From Phycisphaerales bacterium (GTDB taxonomy: Bacteria; Planctomycetota; Phycisphaerae; Phycisphaerales; SM1A02): DNA of 61,823 bases. How positions within the stretch are numbered: position 1 is the stretch's first letter; the number at the start of each line of letters is the position of its first letter. The stretch covers positions 14,555 to 76,377 of the forward strand of contig JAKVBQ010000014.1 in assembly GCA_022447205.1 (NCBI GenBank), read 5' to 3'. Position numbers and translations under genes: made by a program. Positions 60,296 to 61,823 of this stretch are shown here, one piece after another. Below the pieces are notes generated by a model. The model saw only the letters and a program-made list of their open reading frames with translations, searched no databases and was not told the DNA's origin.

Positions 60296-61402
60296 ATGGT
60301 TCGAACCCACCAGTTCACATCCCGTCGCGCCTTCACGATCACCGAGATGCTCGTGACGGTCGGCGTGATCGTGGTTCTCGCGGGGATCCTGGTCATCTCC
60401 CTCTCCGCCGCGGCACGTTCCGCGCAGCGCGGGAAGACCGACTTCCTGATGCAGACCCTCAAGTCCGGCATCGGTCAGTTCGAGGCCGATCACGGCTACC
60501 TGCCACCGGTGCTCGGGTATCGATTCAACAACCCGAGCTCGAACAACGGACGTGACCTGCTGGCCCTGCCGGAGTCGTCGGCGGATGTTGGATTCAACGC
60601 AGCGGCACGCCAGTACAACGGCTGGTACTCGATGACCTCGTTGCCCGAGTTCCTGCTCGGCTACGGGGATCGTGTGGCGGATGGCTACGGCTACATCAAC
60701 GAGGGTGCCGGATTCCTGCCACCCGACGACAGCCTGCCCGGCCATCGGGAGCATCCCGGACTGGGTATCAGGAGCCCGGGTCCCGACGGGTTCTGGAACG
60801 CGACGTTGAACCCGAAGCCGGGCTTCGAGGGGAACGACTTTCGGTACGCCTTCGATGCGCGCAACCCCGGAAACCTCGGGGGTGTCGCTCAGAACGCGAT
60901 CCAGGTGAAGGGCAAGATCTACGGACCCTACATCGACCTCAAGGATGATTCGGTCATCGGCGAGCTGGTGGGGCTCCAGAACGACAACTCCAACGCCACC
61001 GTGGATCGTCAGGTCTACGAGCAGGTCCTGACCCCCGGGAGCGACGGCTACGGATTCGGGAACAACCCCAAGGTCTTCCTCGATTACTGGGGCAGTCCGA
61101 TCCGCTACTACCGGAAGCCGCCACAGAACATTTCCAATCCCAGCCTCGATCGGCTGGATCTGACCCTCGGTGACATCATCGTCCTGCGTCCGTTCTCGAT
61201 CTTCGAGCAAGGGGAGGCGGGACAGCTGCCTGAATCCGGGTTCGAGGATGCGGTAGGTGATACCACGGTCAGTCGTGAACTCCTTTCCGCCGAATTCGCG
61301 CTCTTCTCGCCCGGTCCAGATCGTCGCAGCTACGACGACGTCCGGGTGACCAACGACGACGACCAGTACAACCAGGACAACATCGTGAGGGTCGGACCAT
61401 GA
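60296..61402 (+). CDS. Large prepilin-like protein (type IV N-methylation domain)
   Basis: 368 aa. Prepilin leader with cleavage expected between Ala12 and Phe13 (SRRAFTITEMLVTVGV), Glu17 at +5, and a hydrophobic helix to about residue 40. The usual -1 Gly is Ala. The globular part is large (about 330 aa) and rich in Asn/Gly/Asp/Pro, with no known domain. This resembles minor pseudopilins, which are generally larger than major pilins. Its TGA overlaps the ATG of the next prepilin. Confidence 0.88.
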   Translation: MVRTHQFTSRRAFTITEMLVTVGVIVVLAGILVISLSAAARSAQRGKTDFLMQTLKSGIGQFEADHGYLPPVLGYRFNNPSSNNGRDLLALPESSADVGFNAAARQYNGWYSMTSLPEFLLGYGDRVADGYGYINEGAGFLPPDDSLPGHREHPGLGIRSPGPDGFWNATLNPKPGFEGNDFRYAFDARNPGNLGGVAQNAIQVKGKIYGPYIDLKDDSVIGELVGLQNDNSNATVDRQVYEQVLTPGSDGYGFGNNPKVFLDYWGSPIRYYRKPPQNISNPSLDRLDLTLGDIIVLRPFSIFEQGEAGQLPESGFEDAVGDTTVSRELLSAEFALFSPGPDRRSYDDVRVTNDDDQYNQDNIVRVGP

Positions 61403-61823
61403 GACACGGACCGGACATGAGATCGAAGCGTTCCCGTCGGGTGGCACGAGCCCGGGGCTTCACGCTCCTCGAACTGGTGATCGTGGTCGGGGTGATCATC
61501 GTGCTGATGAGTCTGGTGCTCGGCGTCGGCTCGATCGTCGTCGCGCAGTCTGAGAACCGTCAGCTCAACGCGGTCATGACGATCGTCGACTCCGCGATCG
61601 CGGAGTTCGAGGCGCAGACCGGTCGTCCGATCGTGTTTGAGGGGGGGTTCTCCAGCAGTCGCTACGACCACATTGGGCACTCCGTCGTGAGGGACTTGTA
61701 CAACAATGAACCCCCGCCCGACTTCGGTGTCTACTACGACGTTCCGTACTTTCCCTACCGCGATGATCGCTTTACGCTCGGGCTCGATGATGGCGGCTTC
61801 GGCTGGGCGGAAATCGAGGTCTG
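61399..61823 (+). CDS. Prepilin-like protein, cut by the window end
   Basis: At least 141 residues, running off the right edge. Leader and cleavage site are canonical (ARARGFTLLELVIVVGV, cleavage Gly20/Phe21, Glu25 at +5), with a hydrophobic helix to about residue 45. After that: SENRQLNAVMTIVDSAIAEFEAQTG, the usual pseudopilin helix, and a Tyr/Pro/Asp-rich globular start. The ATG overlaps the preceding stop; an ATG six codons later is possible. The 3' end is not in the window. Confidence 0.88.
   Translation, partial: MRHGPDMRSKRSRRVARARGFTLLELVIVVGVIIVLMSLVLGVGSIVVAQSENRQLNAVMTIVDSAIAEFEAQTGRPIVFEGGFSSSRYDHIGHSVVRDLYNNEPPPDFGVYYDVPYFPYRDDRFTLGLDDGGFGWAEIEV

Overview
The window looks like part of the chromosome of a marine planctomycete of the class Phycisphaerae, or a close relative. 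This is an inference. It rests on high GC, a mostly ordinary housekeeping gene set, and two tandem secreted choice-of-anchor-B proteins. Their C-termini carry paired EF-hand/dockerin-like repeats of the DxDGDGxVDGxDLSxxLGxWG type that is common in that clade. Long Ala/Glu-rich tails on several ribosomal proteins and a two-ATPase type IV pilus locus fit the same picture. I found no transposase, integrase, phage gene or CRISPR array.

Layout. 1-9.5 kb: a TlpA-like thioredoxin with a helical tail, a FolD-family dehydrogenase with changed active-site residues, purC, a coupled trio (GH10-like protein without its catalytic glutamates, HhH protein, mfd), an unusual aquaporin, and a free-standing ribonucleotide-reductase C-terminal domain. 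9.7-15 kb, minus strand: rplI, ssb, rpsF, pth, rplY, prs, a GlmU-type nucleotidyltransferase and tRNA-Gln. The rpsR gene that usually sits between ssb and rplI is missing, and a perfect 30-nt palindrome lies there instead. 15-22 kb: DacB, an APC permease, a GT4 glycosyltransferase, then tsf and rpsB with a clear terminator and a structured leader. 22-30 kb: a phosphomannomutase/phosphoglucomutase, a TauE/SafE permease, thiS-thiG, a lipoprotein coupled to a CX5R-phosphatase/cytochrome-c'-like fusion, a cysteine-rich Hsp20, a universal stress protein and a NhaD-like antiporter.

30-42 kb is the most distinctive envelope block. A coupled operon encodes an NHL beta-propeller, a YtkA/FixH-like His/Met-rich lipoprotein and a di-heme peroxidase. 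It is followed by a good sigma-70-type promoter with a 9-bp inverted repeat over its -10, and by the two tandem choice-of-anchor-B genes. These share a 54-nt identical stretch, which suggests gene conversion. Next come a candidate 45-aa gene, an FGE/SUMF-like lipoprotein, a Tat-exported Gfo/Idh/MocA oxidoreductase and a GT2 glycosyltransferase.

42-53.6 kb: a P1B-4 metal ATPase coupled to an ApbE lipoprotein, PqiA coupled to an unknown polytopic protein, a lipoprotein MsrB-MsrA fusion coupled to a fold-type III PLP enzyme, FolE2, a YbaK-family deacylase, tRNA-Leu, a short-form 6-phosphogluconate dehydrogenase and a stand-alone CoaB. 53.6-61.8 kb: a type IV pilus/type II secretion locus (PilB, PilT, a second PilB, a 49-aa His-rich protein, PilC and two prepilins, the last cut by the window end).

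The best candidates for undescribed biology are the phosphatase/cytochrome fusion, the NHL-YtkA-di-heme operon with the adjacent anchor-B pair, the 49-aa His-rich protein inside the pilus operon, and the inactive-looking GH10 protein coupled to mfd. All motif readings and alignments were done by eye.
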